Shown here: positions 23,589-33,365 of the stretch, in pieces
Layout of the letters: every line of letters begins with the position of its first letter
Numbering within the stretch: the first letter of the stretch is position 1
Source: Chroococcus sp. FPU101
GTDB taxonomy: Bacteria; Cyanobacteriota; Cyanobacteriia; Cyanobacteriales; Microcystaceae
Direction: 5' to 3'
NCBI RefSeq assembly: GCF_017312365.1
Contig: NZ_BLJI01000030.1
Location: 1 to 56,575 of the forward strand
Length of the DNA: 56,575 bases
The notes under the pieces: generated by a model
The model's database searches: none
Seen by the model: only the letters and a program-made list of their open reading frames with translations
Told to the model about the DNA's origin: nothing
Translations under genes and position numbers: made by a program

Positions 23589-25261
23589 TTAAAACATTTT
23601 CTAATTATTGTTAATGGTGTATTTTGCCTCATGACTGAATAAACAATTGGACATTCTGGAAAGAATAGGGAAGTCTGATAATCATAGCGTGGGAGAGCCA
23701 TATAATAGTCTGGATTCGGTACTTTTCCCCAAGGAAATTCATCTCGATCAAAAGTTTTAAAATTGCGCGAAGGATCTGCAAATGCTTGTGCTGCAAAGGC
23801 AGGACCAGCAATTAAAATAGTAGAATTAGGTTCAGCATTTTGATTGAGCCATTCCATCGCTTCTTTAAAACTGAGACCCCAGTATTCAGTTTCTTGTTTT
23901 TGATACGCTGCTTTCAAACCACCATAAGTTCGATTAAAATAGACATATTCATAAGGATGTAGAGCTATCATATCAGCTACAATTGTCGCAAAATATAAAC
24001 TTAATAAAGTCGCTAAAAATAGGCGTAGATATTGACTACGAATTTTTTGAAAAAACCAGATAATAGTAGTAATTGCTAAAGCGGCAATTCCAGGTAAGAT
24101 GTACAGAGAATGTCTCATCCCATCATACATAGTTGAATGTTTAATAATTGCTAAAAAGGGCAGAAAAAAGATTTGTAGAATTACTAAAACTGCACAAGCA
24201 CGTTGAGTTCTGCTTAACCAATTGTATTTTAAAATAATCCAGACTAGACCGACTAAAGCACTAACCTGAAATAATACTGGAACTGAAATAGATATCCAGC
24301 GTGGTAAATAGTACCAAGGTAACTCGCTTGCTAAAATTTGTTGTCCATCAAACAATACAAAATTATTCCAAACTTTAAATTGAGACATTGCCTTCACAGC
24401 TTGCCAAAACCACGCAATGGGATTATCCCAAGAAGCTGGATAAACTGCCGTTGTTGTAATTGCCCATGTCAGAAAAATAATTAGATAAAATTTACTGTAA
24501 CAGAGAATGTTACGATAAATACTTTTTAAATTAGGTGTAGATAGTAAATGAGCAAGTGGTAAAAAGAATAAAAACATAAAACCGCCAATTCTCACACCTG
24601 TTGTTAAACCGACTAAGCTTCCGTAAAGGAGAGAACTAATCGTAATTTTATTTAAACCAATTTGGGGTGAGTCTTTCAATTCTTCAGTTTTAAAAAAATG
24701 GCTGAGTAAGCAGGAACCAGCAAAAGTAGATAATGTGAAAAGTGTAGCAAAAGGAATATCTTTCGGATTGAAAAAGCTATAGCCCCAAAAGCTGGGGAAC
24801 AATGCTAAAGTAAGTACTCCCAACCAGGCAAAATCAATTCCTGCTAAGATAGCAACAATTCCTGCTACAGCAAAATAGGCTAAAAGTGAAAAAGTAAAAG
24901 TAACAATGTGTTTTACTCTTGTTTTTGTTCTGATACTATTAATCCATTTTTGCCAGCCTGAGATATTTTCATCTTTAGTAATAGATGTAGGAAATATTGT
25001 TTTTCTAATCTCATCTTGAGTATTATATATAAGTTGTGAAAAGTAATTGAAAATAAACCCATGATAGCGAGAATGTTCTGAAATAGGCTTCCTCTCTCTA
25101 ATAAAACTAAGATTCCACTTTACCATTTCTATTTCCATTGGTTCATCCCAAGTAATTCCATAGTTCGAGACGACAGAAAGACCAATAGTAGCCACAAGAG
25201 CGATCGCCAACACAATTTTTATATAAGATTTACTAATATACTTTTGAGCGATTATTTTCAT
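23585..25261 (-). CDS. GT-C family membrane glycosyltransferase (copy 1 of a tandem pair)
   Basis: 558 residues when started at ATG 25261, which has GGGAGG about 9 bases upstream; a longer frame adds 20 residues without support. It has the same architecture as its neighbour: N-terminal segment, GITWDEP loop, conserved LALFPSFWGYSFFNPKDIPFA-type region, multiple membrane segments, and an outer C-terminal domain (PNSTILIAGPAFAAQAFAD). The shared start length and residue-by-residue match show a local gene duplication. First gene of the minus-strand glycan operon. Confidence 0.85.
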   Translation of the reverse strand: MKIIAQKYISKSYIKIVLAIALVATIGLSVVSNYGITWDEPMEIEMVKWNLSFIRERKPISEHSRYHGFIFNYFSQLIYNTQDEIRKTIFPTSITKDENISGWQKWINSIRTKTRVKHIVTFTFSLLAYFAVAGIVAILAGIDFAWLGVLTLALFPSFWGYSFFNPKDIPFATLFTLSTFAGSCLLSHFFKTEELKDSPQIGLNKITISSLLYGSLVGLTTGVRIGGFMFLFFLPLAHLLSTPNLKSIYRNILCYSKFYLIIFLTWAITTTAVYPASWDNPIAWFWQAVKAMSQFKVWNNFVLFDGQQILASELPWYYLPRWISISVPVLFQVSALVGLVWIILKYNWLSRTQRACAVLVILQIFFLPFLAIIKHSTMYDGMRHSLYILPGIAALAITTIIWFFQKIRSQYLRLFLATLLSLYFATIVADMIALHPYEYVYFNRTYGGLKAAYQKQETEYWGLSFKEAMEWLNQNAEPNSTILIAGPAFAAQAFADPSRNFKTFDRDEFPWGKVPNPDYYMALPRYDYQTSLFFPECPIVYSVMRQNTPLTIIRKCFK

Positions 25262-25600
25262 CTCAACCTCCCTCAACCTATCCTCGAAAGATAGTATCAT
25301 CAGTTTTAACCAAATCATCAATTTTTCTAAAATAAAGCTCTAGCCAAGAATTTTAAAATGTTTGAAATTAAGTGCATAGAGACTATATTAAAGTACAAAG
25401 AGTTCCAGCAATTAATGAAAATTTGCTAGAGTTTATGCTGTAATATACAAATTACAAATATATTGATCAAAGACACTTTTTCATTAAACATAGTTTGCTC
25501 TGCTTTGAAATTTAGTTCCAACATTGTATGTAGAAAACTTGTAGTAGTTAAAAGAGTCATATAATATAAACGAAGGTTTTCCAAATACAGTGAAAAGTAT
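25262..25600. promoter_or_regulatory. Divergent control region of the glycan island
   Basis: A 339-base AT-rich gap between the leftward GT-C genes and the rightward methyltransferase gene. TATAAT at 25560-25565, with TTGTAG about 15 bases upstream, is a plausible promoter for the right arm. No terminator, tRNA or small gene was recognised. Confidence 0.4.
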
Positions 25601-26314
25601 ATGCCCCGCAGTAAAGAACTAAATTTAAATTGCTATCAGACTGATAAAACTGCCCACCGTTACTATTTAGATCGGTGTGATTCATTCTTTCAAGAATTTG
25701 TTGAGCAGCCAATAAAGTTGTTAGAGCTAGGTGTACTAGATGGAGGTTCTTCATTACTTTGGCGAGACTACTTTCCTCACGGAACCATCGTGGGTATAGA
25801 TCTGAAATTGCCAGATGTTACAGAACTAGCTAAAGAAGAAAGAATTCACCTGTTTGAGGGGAATCAAGTAGATACTGATTTTTTAAGCAAAGTTGCTAAT
25901 CAGATAGCACCAGAGGGCTTTGATATTATTATTGATGATGCTTCTCATATTGGTGCCTTGACTAAAATCTCTTTCTGGCACTTATTTGATAATCATCTTA
26001 AACCATCAGGAGTTTATGTTATTGAGGATTGGGGAACTGGATACTGGGATGATTGGCCCGATGGAAAAACATTCCAACCTAAGCTATCTTCATCAAATGA
26101 ACAAGAAAATGTTCAAGATATTAAATTAGGATTTAAAGATTCTTGGCATAATCATAACTACGGTATGGTGGGATTTCTCAAAGAATTAGTTGATGAACAG
26201 GGAGCCGAAGATTTAACACGAGGACTATTATCAGGAAGACCCACAAGGAAATCAAAATTTCATAGCATAACGATTAATCCATCATTAGTTTTTGTTAAAA
26301 AGAATGCAGCTTAA
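25601..26314 (+). CDS. SAM-dependent methyltransferase (MycE/CmcI-like)
   Basis: A 237-residue class I methyltransferase: SAM-binding LLELGVLDGGSS, the acidic end of strand 2 (GIDLKLPD), and IIDDASHIGALT with YVIEDWGTGYW. These last two match sugar O-methyltransferases such as MycE, where Asp and His bind a metal. In this setting it probably methylates a sugar or glycan precursor. A 140-base gap separates it from the next gene. Confidence 0.75.
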   Translation: MPRSKELNLNCYQTDKTAHRYYLDRCDSFFQEFVEQPIKLLELGVLDGGSSLLWRDYFPHGTIVGIDLKLPDVTELAKEERIHLFEGNQVDTDFLSKVANQIAPEGFDIIIDDASHIGALTKISFWHLFDNHLKPSGVYVIEDWGTGYWDDWPDGKTFQPKLSSSNEQENVQDIKLGFKDSWHNHNYGMVGFLKELVDEQGAEDLTRGLLSGRPTRKSKFHSITINPSLVFVKKNAA

Positions 26315-26455
26315 TTAATTTAATAATCAGATATTTTTGTTAATTTAAAATTAGTTTAAATTAATATTTTAGGGTAAATTTGTTTCAATTTGCACTATCT
26401 TCTGAAAAAACTAACTTTATTAAGTATTTTCATTTAATCTCTAATTTTTATCTTT

Positions 26456-28060
26456 ATGAATCTTTCAAAAACTAAAAATATCCCTCCTTTTCTTTGCTGG
26501 GGAATCTGTTATTTTGTTCTGGTTGGTTTGATTTCTGTTCGTCTTGGACAAGATGTATCTTGGGATTTACGCAACTATCATTTTTATAATCCTTATATGT
26601 TACTTACAGGACGTATGAAATATGATATTCTTCCAGCACAAATTCAAACTTTTTTTAATCCATTGATAGATGTGCCATTTTTTATATTTATTTATTATCT
26701 AAAAATTCCACCGCTTGTTTTTGGCTTTTTTTGGGGTGGTTTACATGGTCTTAATCTTTGGCTAATTCATAAAATTGTTTATCATTCACTACTTAATATC
26801 AAAAACTATACTCGACATTTTTTGAGTTGTTTTGCTGCTTTGACTGGCCTTTGGGGAGCAGCTTATTATTCAGAAATAGGTACAGTAATAGGTGATAGCA
26901 CAAGTAGTTTATTTATTTTAACTTCTTTATTAATTATAGTTTATCATTTAGCCAATTTTGGTAAACTAAGTTTAAGAAATATAATAATAGCTGGCTTTCT
27001 TACTGGGTTAGGTGTAGGGCTTAAATTAACAGTTGCACTTTATGGAATTGCTTTAATTATTTCTATAAATTTTATTCGTAATAAGCTACAAGAAAAGTTT
27101 TTAAACTTGTTGGCTTTAATGAGTTCTATGTTTGCGGGTTTTCTCGTCACTGCTGGTTACTGGATGGTTTTAATGTGGCTCAATTTTTCGAGTCCACTTT
27201 TTCCATTTTTTAATAAATTTTTTAAGTCTCCTTATATAAGAACAGATTTTGATCTTAAAGATACTAGATTTTTACCGCGTGATATTTGGCAAAGTTTATT
27301 TTATCCTTTTTATTTTACGAAAAAACAGTCTTTAGTGGCTGAGTTAGAATTCCAAGATTCTCGTTTAGCAATTGCTTATATATTTGTAATTATATTTTTA
27401 ATATTTTTGGTCATTAAATTTATTCAAAAAATTAATAGAACATCTTATAATATTGTTAATCCGTCTGTCATTTTTCTGATAGTTCCTTTTTATGTAGCTT
27501 CTTATCTTATTTGGCTAAAACTATTTTCCATCTATCGTTATTTACTTGTATTGGAATTACTAACACCTGTTTTAATCATTCTAATTCTTGGTTATATTTA
27601 CCCATCTAGAAAAGTATTGTTAGTTTTATCAGCTATTCTTTTTACAGTTATGATTACAACCACTAAACCTTTAGATTGGTCGAGACTTCCTTGGCAATCA
27701 AATTACTTTGGTATTGAAACTAAAGCTTTAAAAAAATATGAGAATAAAGTAATTGTGATGTGGGGTGATGATGGAAATTCTTATCTTGTTCCTTATTTTC
27801 CTTCTTCAACTCGATTTGTTAGAATTCAAGGAAATACAGGTTTAGAAAAAGGAACATTATTACAAAAAAAAGCAAATCAAATTATTGAAAATACACCAGA
27901 TGAGAATTTATACTTATTAGATATTAGTCCTGATCAGCTGAATCCTGAAGAAAAGCAAAGTCAAAAAGATTATAAACTATTAGTAGATTATCAAAATTGT
28001 CAACAGTTTTCAACTCATGTCGCTAAATATTCAATTTGTCCTCTTCGTAAATTAGAATAA
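26456..28060 (+). CDS. Polytopic membrane glycosyltransferase (GT-C type)
   Basis: A 534-residue membrane protein with about 11 hydrophobic segments. The first outer loop has VSWDLRNYHFYNP, with the catalytic-type Asp next to conserved aromatic residues, and a soluble C-terminal tail of about 100 residues. I place it in the GT-C superfamily but cannot assign donor or acceptor. It ends in TAATG, sharing one base with the next start, so it is coupled to the GT2 gene. Confidence 0.75.
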   Translation: MNLSKTKNIPPFLCWGICYFVLVGLISVRLGQDVSWDLRNYHFYNPYMLLTGRMKYDILPAQIQTFFNPLIDVPFFIFIYYLKIPPLVFGFFWGGLHGLNLWLIHKIVYHSLLNIKNYTRHFLSCFAALTGLWGAAYYSEIGTVIGDSTSSLFILTSLLIIVYHLANFGKLSLRNIIIAGFLTGLGVGLKLTVALYGIALIISINFIRNKLQEKFLNLLALMSSMFAGFLVTAGYWMVLMWLNFSSPLFPFFNKFFKSPYIRTDFDLKDTRFLPRDIWQSLFYPFYFTKKQSLVAELEFQDSRLAIAYIFVIIFLIFLVIKFIQKINRTSYNIVNPSVIFLIVPFYVASYLIWLKLFSIYRYLLVLELLTPVLIILILGYIYPSRKVLLVLSAILFTVMITTTKPLDWSRLPWQSNYFGIETKALKKYENKVIVMWGDDGNSYLVPYFPSSTRFVRIQGNTGLEKGTLLQKKANQIIENTPDENLYLLDISPDQLNPEEKQSQKDYKLLVDYQNCQQFSTHVAKYSICPLRKLE

Positions 28061-28929
28061 TGAATTTAGAAAAACAATCATTTTATATTGTAATTATAAA
28101 TTATAATTCTAGTGTTTTAGTTACTCGTTTAATTCATTCGATTTTGATGTACGAGAATCAACCACAAAAAATTATTATTGTTAATAACTCGCCTAAAGAT
28201 GAAGACATTGAAAAATTAGTGAGTGAGCAAATTATTGTTTTACAGTCTCGAAGTAACTTAGGTTTTGGTAAAGCTTGTAATTCAGGAATCAACTGGATTT
28301 ATCAAACTGATAAAAATGGAATAATTTGGCTACTTAATCCAGATACTTACTTAATTGAAAATTCTTTAAAACAAGCTGAACAATTCTTTATACAATATCC
28401 AGAAGTTTCCATACTAGGAACCGAAGTCTATAAACCCGATGAAACATTATGGTTTGGTTGGGGAAGATTTACGAAAAGTGATGGTATTATTATTGCTGAA
28501 AATGAATCTTTGGATTATGGTAATCAGTCTTACTTAATAGTTGCTTGGGTTACTGGATGTAGCTTATTGATTAATTTAAAAAACTTTTCAGAAATGCCCT
28601 ATTTTGATCCAGATTACTTTCTTTATTATGAAGATGTGGATTTTTGCGATCGCTATTCAGAACAATGTCATTTAGTTGCCGTTACAAATCAGATTAAAGT
28701 GATACATGAAGCCTCATCAATTACACTTAAATACGGTTATCTAAGATTAATACATAATATTTATAGTAATTTACTAATTCTCGAAAAACGAACTAATAAA
28801 CTTGTTTTATGGAGAATCTTAATTAAGATGATTATTACTTCTTTTTTCGTTTTACCTTTTAATCCAAAATTTTCTCTGAGTAAACTACAAGGAATCTGGA
28901 TGTATTTATCTAGGAAGCAAAAATGTTAA
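28060..28929 (+). CDS. GT2 glycosyltransferase, rhamnosyltransferase-like
   Basis: 289 residues: VIINYNSS at the N terminus, NLGFGKACNSGI, the DxD-type LLNPDTY, and the acceptor-side DPDYFLYYEDVDFCDR that is characteristic of WbbL/rhamnosyltransferase-like enzymes. Soluble with no membrane segment, so a cytoplasmic-face enzyme of polysaccharide assembly. It overlaps the next gene by 7 bases and the previous by one. Confidence 0.88.
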   Translation: MNLEKQSFYIVIINYNSSVLVTRLIHSILMYENQPQKIIIVNNSPKDEDIEKLVSEQIIVLQSRSNLGFGKACNSGINWIYQTDKNGIIWLLNPDTYLIENSLKQAEQFFIQYPEVSILGTEVYKPDETLWFGWGRFTKSDGIIIAENESLDYGNQSYLIVAWVTGCSLLINLKNFSEMPYFDPDYFLYYEDVDFCDRYSEQCHLVAVTNQIKVIHEASSITLKYGYLRLIHNIYSNLLILEKRTNKLVLWRILIKMIITSFFVLPFNPKFSLSKLQGIWMYLSRKQKC

Positions 28930-30053
28930 AAATATTAGTTGATGCAACAGCACTTAGAGCTAAACCCAGTGGGATTGGTTTATATATTTATCATTTAATC
29001 GATGAATTATATAAACTTCAAGAGCAAGAAAATTTTGAATTAAATATTTTTTATCAACCTTCCGTCAAAAATTGGATTAAAGGTAATTTCTCAGCCTATC
29101 AACTCTTACAAAAATACTCTAACCTTAACTGTTTACCCATTCCTGTCAGCATCTCTCATTTACTAGCGACTCATGCTAAAACAATTTGCTCATACTTTGA
29201 TCGATATCTAGATTTACCTAATTTAATTCATGGAACAGATCATGTTGTTTATCCCCTTCCTCATGCTTTAAAAGTGATGAATATCTATGATTTAACTTTT
29301 ATTAAATACCCACAATTTGTCAATTCACGAGTTAAAACTTATAGTCAACGTGTTAAAGAGTGTTTAAAGTGGACAGATCTAATTTTGACTATTTCCGAGA
29401 GTACCAAACAAGATATTATTGAAGATTTAGGAGTTAAACCTGAAAAGATCTATGTGACTTATTTAGCAAGTCGTTATACTAAACTTCCTCAAATTTCTTT
29501 ATCTATCGAATATCTAAAACCCTATATTCTTTTTGTAAGTACAATTGAACCTAGAAAAAATCTTACTAATTTAATTGCAGCTTTTAATCACCTTAAACAA
29601 AAACACAAAATCGAACATAAATTAGTTCTCATTGGTCAAAAAGGATGGCGATATGAGTCTATTTTTGCTGCAATAAACAATTCACCCTATCAACAAGATA
29701 TTCATCACTTAGATTATTTATCAGATGATGAAGTTGCTGCTTTCTATTCCCAAGCTGATGTTTTTGCATATCCTTCTATCTATGAAGGTTTTGGTCTTCC
29801 TGTACTCGAAGCAATGACATTAAATACACCTGTCGTTACCTCTAATACATCCTCTTTACCCGAAGTAGTTGGGGATGCTGCTATTTTAATCGATCCTCAA
29901 GATCCTCTACAAATTGCTGAAGCGATCTTACAAGTCATATCTAATACCCATCTGCGACAAAGTTTAATCGAAAAAGGTAAAAAACGAGTAAAATTATTCT
30001 CTTGGGAAAAAACAGCGCAAGAAACATTAAAAGCTTACCGAACGATTTTATAA
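28923..30053 (+). CDS. GT4 glycosyltransferase
   Basis: 376 residues of the GT-B fold. N-terminal DATALRAKPSGIGLYI, central FVSTIEPRKNL and LIGQKGWRYES, and the E-x7-E nucleotide-sugar motif in [17 protein letters not shown]. Retaining mannosyl- or glucosyl-type activity is usual for this group; the sugar is unknown. Followed after 3 bases by a second GT4 gene of similar design. Confidence 0.92.
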   Translation: MLKILVDATALRAKPSGIGLYIYHLIDELYKLQEQENFELNIFYQPSVKNWIKGNFSAYQLLQKYSNLNCLPIPVSISHLLATHAKTICSYFDRYLDLPNLIHGTDHVVYPLPHALKVMNIYDLTFIKYPQFVNSRVKTYSQRVKECLKWTDLILTISESTKQDIIEDLGVKPEKIYVTYLASRYTKLPQISLSIEYLKPYILFVSTIEPRKNLTNLIAAFNHLKQKHKIEHKLVLIGQKGWRYESIFAAINNSPYQQDIHHLDYLSDDEVAAFYSQADVFAYPSIYEGFGLPVLEAMTLNTPVVTSNTSSLPEVVGDAAILIDPQDPLQIAEAILQVISNTHLRQSLIEKGKKRVKLFSWEKTAQETLKAYRTIL

Positions 30054-30056
30054 ATC

Positions 30057-31136
30057 ATGACCAAATCTCCTTTTTTAATCAATTTATCCTATCTTTTTCC
30101 TCAACCGACTGGACTCGCTACCTATGCTAGAAATCTTTATCCTTATTTATCTTCCCTTAATCCGACTTTATTAATTTCCCAAACTGTTCCTAACTTTAAT
30201 TGTTATCCTGTTCCTGCTGATATGACTCCAGCGCAAGGTACCAAGGGAAATATTAAACGTTTACTTTGGACACAGTTTCAACTCGCTAAAATCTATCAAA
30301 TTCATCAAGCATCCTTACTTTTTTCACCCATTCCCGAAGCACCACTTTATCGTTCATCTCGCTATATTATTACAGTACACGATTTAATTCCCTTGCGTTT
30401 CCCTCAGCGCAAATCTTTATTGACTTTGTATTTTAAATTCTCTTTTCCTAAACTTTTAGCGCAAGCAGAACATATTTTATGTAATTCTCAAGCAACAGCA
30501 GATGATTTGCTCAATTATTTTGGTGTTCCTGCTTCTAAAATGACCCCGACATTATTAGCTTATGATAAAAACCATTTTTATCCCGATGCTAACCCTGATT
30601 ATTCTACACCCTATTTCTTATATGTTGGTCGTCCCGATCCACACAAAAATTTGTCTCGTTTAATTACTGCGTTTGCTAATTTACCCAATAAACTTTATCA
30701 ACTTTGGATAGCAGGTAAACCAGACCCACGTTATACACCCATTTTAAAACAACAAATCACTGAATTAAGCATTACTGAACAGGTCAAGTTTTTAGACTAT
30801 GTTTCCTATGATGCGTTACCGAAAATTATCAATAATGCGTTAGCTTTGGTTTTTCCGTCACTGTGGGAAGGGTTTGGACTCCCTGTACTCGAAGCAATGG
30901 CCTGTGGTACACCTGTTATTACCTCAAATCTTTCCTCATTACCCGAAGTTGTGGGGGATGCAGGTTTATTAATTAATCCTTATCAGACTGAAGAAATTAC
31001 AGACGTAATGAATCGAATTATAATAGATGAAAAATTACGATCGCAACTCAGAACCCTTGGTCTACAACGCGCTAAACAGTTCAGTTGGCAAAAAACAGGA
31101 CAAGAAACCATAGAAGTTCTCCAACGCTATCTCTAG
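30057..31136 (+). CDS. GT4 glycosyltransferase
   Basis: 359 residues, GT-B fold, with [15 protein letters not shown] at the N terminus, [13 protein letters not shown] at the donor domain and the E-x7-E motif in [17 protein letters not shown]. Last gene of the right arm of the glycan island. The spacing and orientation say it works with the preceding GT2 and GT4 genes on one repeat unit. Confidence 0.92.
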   Translation: MTKSPFLINLSYLFPQPTGLATYARNLYPYLSSLNPTLLISQTVPNFNCYPVPADMTPAQGTKGNIKRLLWTQFQLAKIYQIHQASLLFSPIPEAPLYRSSRYIITVHDLIPLRFPQRKSLLTLYFKFSFPKLLAQAEHILCNSQATADDLLNYFGVPASKMTPTLLAYDKNHFYPDANPDYSTPYFLYVGRPDPHKNLSRLITAFANLPNKLYQLWIAGKPDPRYTPILKQQITELSITEQVKFLDYVSYDALPKIINNALALVFPSLWEGFGLPVLEAMACGTPVITSNLSSLPEVVGDAGLLINPYQTEEITDVMNRIIIDEKLRSQLRTLGLQRAKQFSWQKTGQETIEVLQRYL

Positions 31137-31187
31137 TAAACCTGAGTCTTCAATGAAGTTGGGATGACTGGAAACCCGAAAAATCTT

Positions 31188-31527
31188 TCAATTGAGCTTT
31201 TTCGTAGAAATCGCTTTCTCAATTCTTTCCTGAAGTCGCTCAATCACATCTAGACTTAACTCAGAATCTAGCTCTACCTTTTCCCGTTGCTCTAAAATCT
31301 CTTTGATTTCTGCTTTTGAAGTCTCTTCTAATTGTTCTAATAAAACATCAAAAGATGCTAATTGAAGAAAGTTTACGAGACAAAACATCAACATACTCAT
31401 AAGCTAGAGCGTTAGAAACATATACCTGAAATAAATCTGCTAAAGCTGCATCAATAAGCAGTCCTTCGACTCCTCTCTGTTTGGTTAATCCTGTTAACAA
31501 AACATTAGTATCTATGACGACGCGCAT
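31188..31527 (-). pseudogene. Broken PIN-domain gene joined to a helical remnant
   Basis: From ATG 31527 the frame encodes 59 residues of a PIN-family toxin (MRVVIDTNVLLTG with the first catalytic Asp, then LLIDAALADLFQVYVSNAL, YVDVLSRKL). It stops at 31348, far short of the usual ~140. A second frame, open from 31400 to 31188, overlaps it and encodes a charged helix (LLEQLEETSKAEIKEILEQ, then LDVIERLQERIEKAIS) that is not PIN-like and resembles an antitoxin or another protein. The later PIN Asp/Glu residues are missing. Read as a rearranged or deleted toxin-antitoxin locus. Confidence 0.65.
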
Positions 31528-31631
31528 GAAAGATTATTAATAGATGACACTACTATAGCATCAATAATGGTGTCACATTCAGTTCTTTCAAGATTTGACT
31601 CAAGAGATTAAGTTATCCTTATTAAAATTAG

Positions 31632-32420
31632 TCAAATCCATCCTTTGAGATGATAAATATAAATTCCAATATATTCTTTAATCGCTTTCGTCGTTTGTTC
31701 TAAATAATTTGCATTGGGGATTAAATTTAAAAGAATTGCGGGCAAACTTTGATTTAATGATTCTAAATCTGGATAACTGACTAAAAAATCAGTTGGCGCA
31801 GCAATTGCCTCAATTCCCTGATGTTTAAAAATCGCTAAAGAACGCGGCATATGTAACGCTGAAGTGACTAATAATATTTTTTTAATTCCTCTTTCATCTA
31901 CTATTTTCTTAACATTTACCGCATTTTCATAAGTATTTAAAGACTCAGATTCTTGAATAATTGCACTATTAGGAACTCCCATTAACTCTAATAATTGTCC
32001 CATATCGGCTGATTCGGGTTGTTCTGTACTTAGCCATTTAATGCGACCTCCTGCGGCAATAATTAGAGGTGCTTTTTCTGTTAGATATAACTTAGCAGCA
32101 TAGATCACGCGATCGCCTTGTTCATTAATATCTACCATTGGACGAGGATAAGACGCGCTTTTCGTTGATCCACCAAGTAAAACAATTGCTTCAGCTTTCG
32201 GTAAGGTTGCGGGGATGTTTTGCCACTCCAAGCTTTGTACTAAATATGTACTGACTATGCCATTACTAGCAGTTAAAATAATAAAGACGGCTAAAAAGAG
32301 AGGAATTTCAACAAAACGAGAACGCCGCCATAACAAGAATAGAGCAATAATTAATAAAAAAGTAGCTAAACCTAATGGATAAATAAAAACGGGGAGTAAT
32401 TTAGATAATAGAAGAAACAT
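31632..32420 (-). CDS. YdcF/SanA-like DUF218 membrane protein
   Basis: 262 residues: two N-terminal membrane segments (about 5-28 and 38-55) followed by a DUF218 domain with AIVLLGGSTKS, LIIAAGG, ESESLNTYENAVN and LLVTSALHMPRSLAIF. The family (ElyC, SanA, YdcF) is tied to envelope integrity and polyprenyl-linked precursor handling in E. coli. Placement next to the glycan island fits an envelope role, though that is inference. 23 bases after the oxidoreductase stop. Confidence 0.85.
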   Translation of the reverse strand: MFLLLSKLLPVFIYPLGLATFLLIIALFLLWRRSRFVEIPLFLAVFIILTASNGIVSTYLVQSLEWQNIPATLPKAEAIVLLGGSTKSASYPRPMVDINEQGDRVIYAAKLYLTEKAPLIIAAGGRIKWLSTEQPESADMGQLLELMGVPNSAIIQESESLNTYENAVNVKKIVDERGIKKILLVTSALHMPRSLAIFKHQGIEAIAAPTDFLVSYPDLESLNQSLPAILLNLIPNANYLEQTTKAIKEYIGIYIYHLKGWI

Positions 32421-32443
32421 TTTTTTTACACCCCAGTTATTCT

Positions 32444-33036
32444 TTAATCGCTATAACGTTCCTCTGACCAAGGATCGCCGCGACGATGATAACCATTTCT
32501 TTCCCAAAATCCTAATTCTTCATGGTCTAAAAATTCTAAACCATTAATCCATTTTGCACTCTTCCAAGCGTAGAGATGAGGAACTACAATACGCATCGGG
32601 CCACCATGTTCTGCGGATAAGGGTTCATCAGAAACCTTTAAACCAAAAAAATTATCATCCGCGCAAACTCATCTAGGGTTAGGTTAGTTGTGTAACCCCC
32701 GTAACTATGCTGCATCACATGAGTCACTTTAGAATCAAGTTCAATTGTACTTAAAAAATCTGTAACTTTAATTCCCGTCCAATCCATATCTAATCTAGAC
32801 CAACGGGTGACACAGTGAAAGTCAAGATGGAATTCACTAATAGGGAGGGACATCATCTCATCCCAAGTATAAGTTTTAGGGGTTGCGAGTCCCCAAACCT
32901 TCAGTTTCCATTCTGCGGTACTAACTTTGGGTGTATCTCCGTAGGTCAAAACGGGAAAACCTTTCGTTAAATATTGACCAGGAGGAACACGATCGCTTTG
33001 ATCAGCTTCGGGTTTTTGAAAGAATTTTCCTAACAT
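32444..33036 (-). pseudogene. Molybdopterin (sulfite-oxidase-type) oxidoreductase, frameshifted
   Basis: The N-terminal 126 residues give a clear oxidoreductase molybdopterin-binding domain (KLKVWGLATPKTYTW, and FHCVTRWS whose Cys would ligate Mo). The frame is lost around 32655-32665, just after TLDEFAR. It resumes in another frame as NFFGLKVSDEPLSAEHGGP, MRIVVPHLYAWKSAKW and onward to TAA at 32444. One base is missing or added, and a nearby T7/A7 run makes a slip or sequencing error possible. Intact, it would be about 197 residues. Confidence 0.85.
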
Positions 33037-33068
33037 ACTATCTTGTCAGTCATTCTAAACAATAATTT

Positions 33069-33095
33069 GGGGATTGAAAGATGTCTTTCTTCCCC
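33069..33095 (-). terminator. Hairpin after rpmF
   Basis: GGGG...CCCC outer stem with an inner GAAAGA/TCTTTC stem, 16 bases past the rpmF stop. There is no strong T run, so it is either a weak terminator or an RNA 3'-end stabiliser. Confidence 0.4.
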
Positions 33096-33110
33096 ATCTT
33101 TATTAATCTA

Positions 33111-33284
33111 TTACTCTTCGTCGTCTTCTTCGTCTTTAGGATAGATAAAACCTTTAGAACGTCCAGTCAGAACCGATTTACCTAAAGATAACGCTTTTTG
33201 TGCTTGTAAAGCCGCTTGTTTTCTCCAAGTGGCGCGACGTTTGTCACGTTTTGATTTTGAGGTTTTCTTCTTAGGAACAGCCAT
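33111..33284 (-). CDS. rpmF: 50S ribosomal protein L32
   Basis: A 57-residue protein starting [20 protein letters not shown], the standard L32 N terminus, with a basic middle and an acidic tail (KDEEDDEE) typical of cyanobacteria. It lacks the zinc-binding Cys pairs of some L32 proteins (the C-minus form). It has its own transcription unit, read in the same direction as the genes on either side. Confidence 0.96.
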   Translation of the reverse strand: MAVPKKKTSKSKRDKRRATWRKQAALQAQKALSLGKSVLTGRSKGFIYPKDEEDDEE

Positions 33285-33365
33285 AGTTACTTAACTCTCT
33301 TTACTTTCTCTAGTTTTAGGGCCGATCCAAAATTTCCAGATGGCCAAAAGTTCAGTTTACCATGT

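Noticed and set aside
33069-33095. Hairpin after rpmF as a riboswitch or autoregulatory RNA
   Set aside because: It lies after the stop codon and has no extra conserved structure; 3'-end function is simpler.
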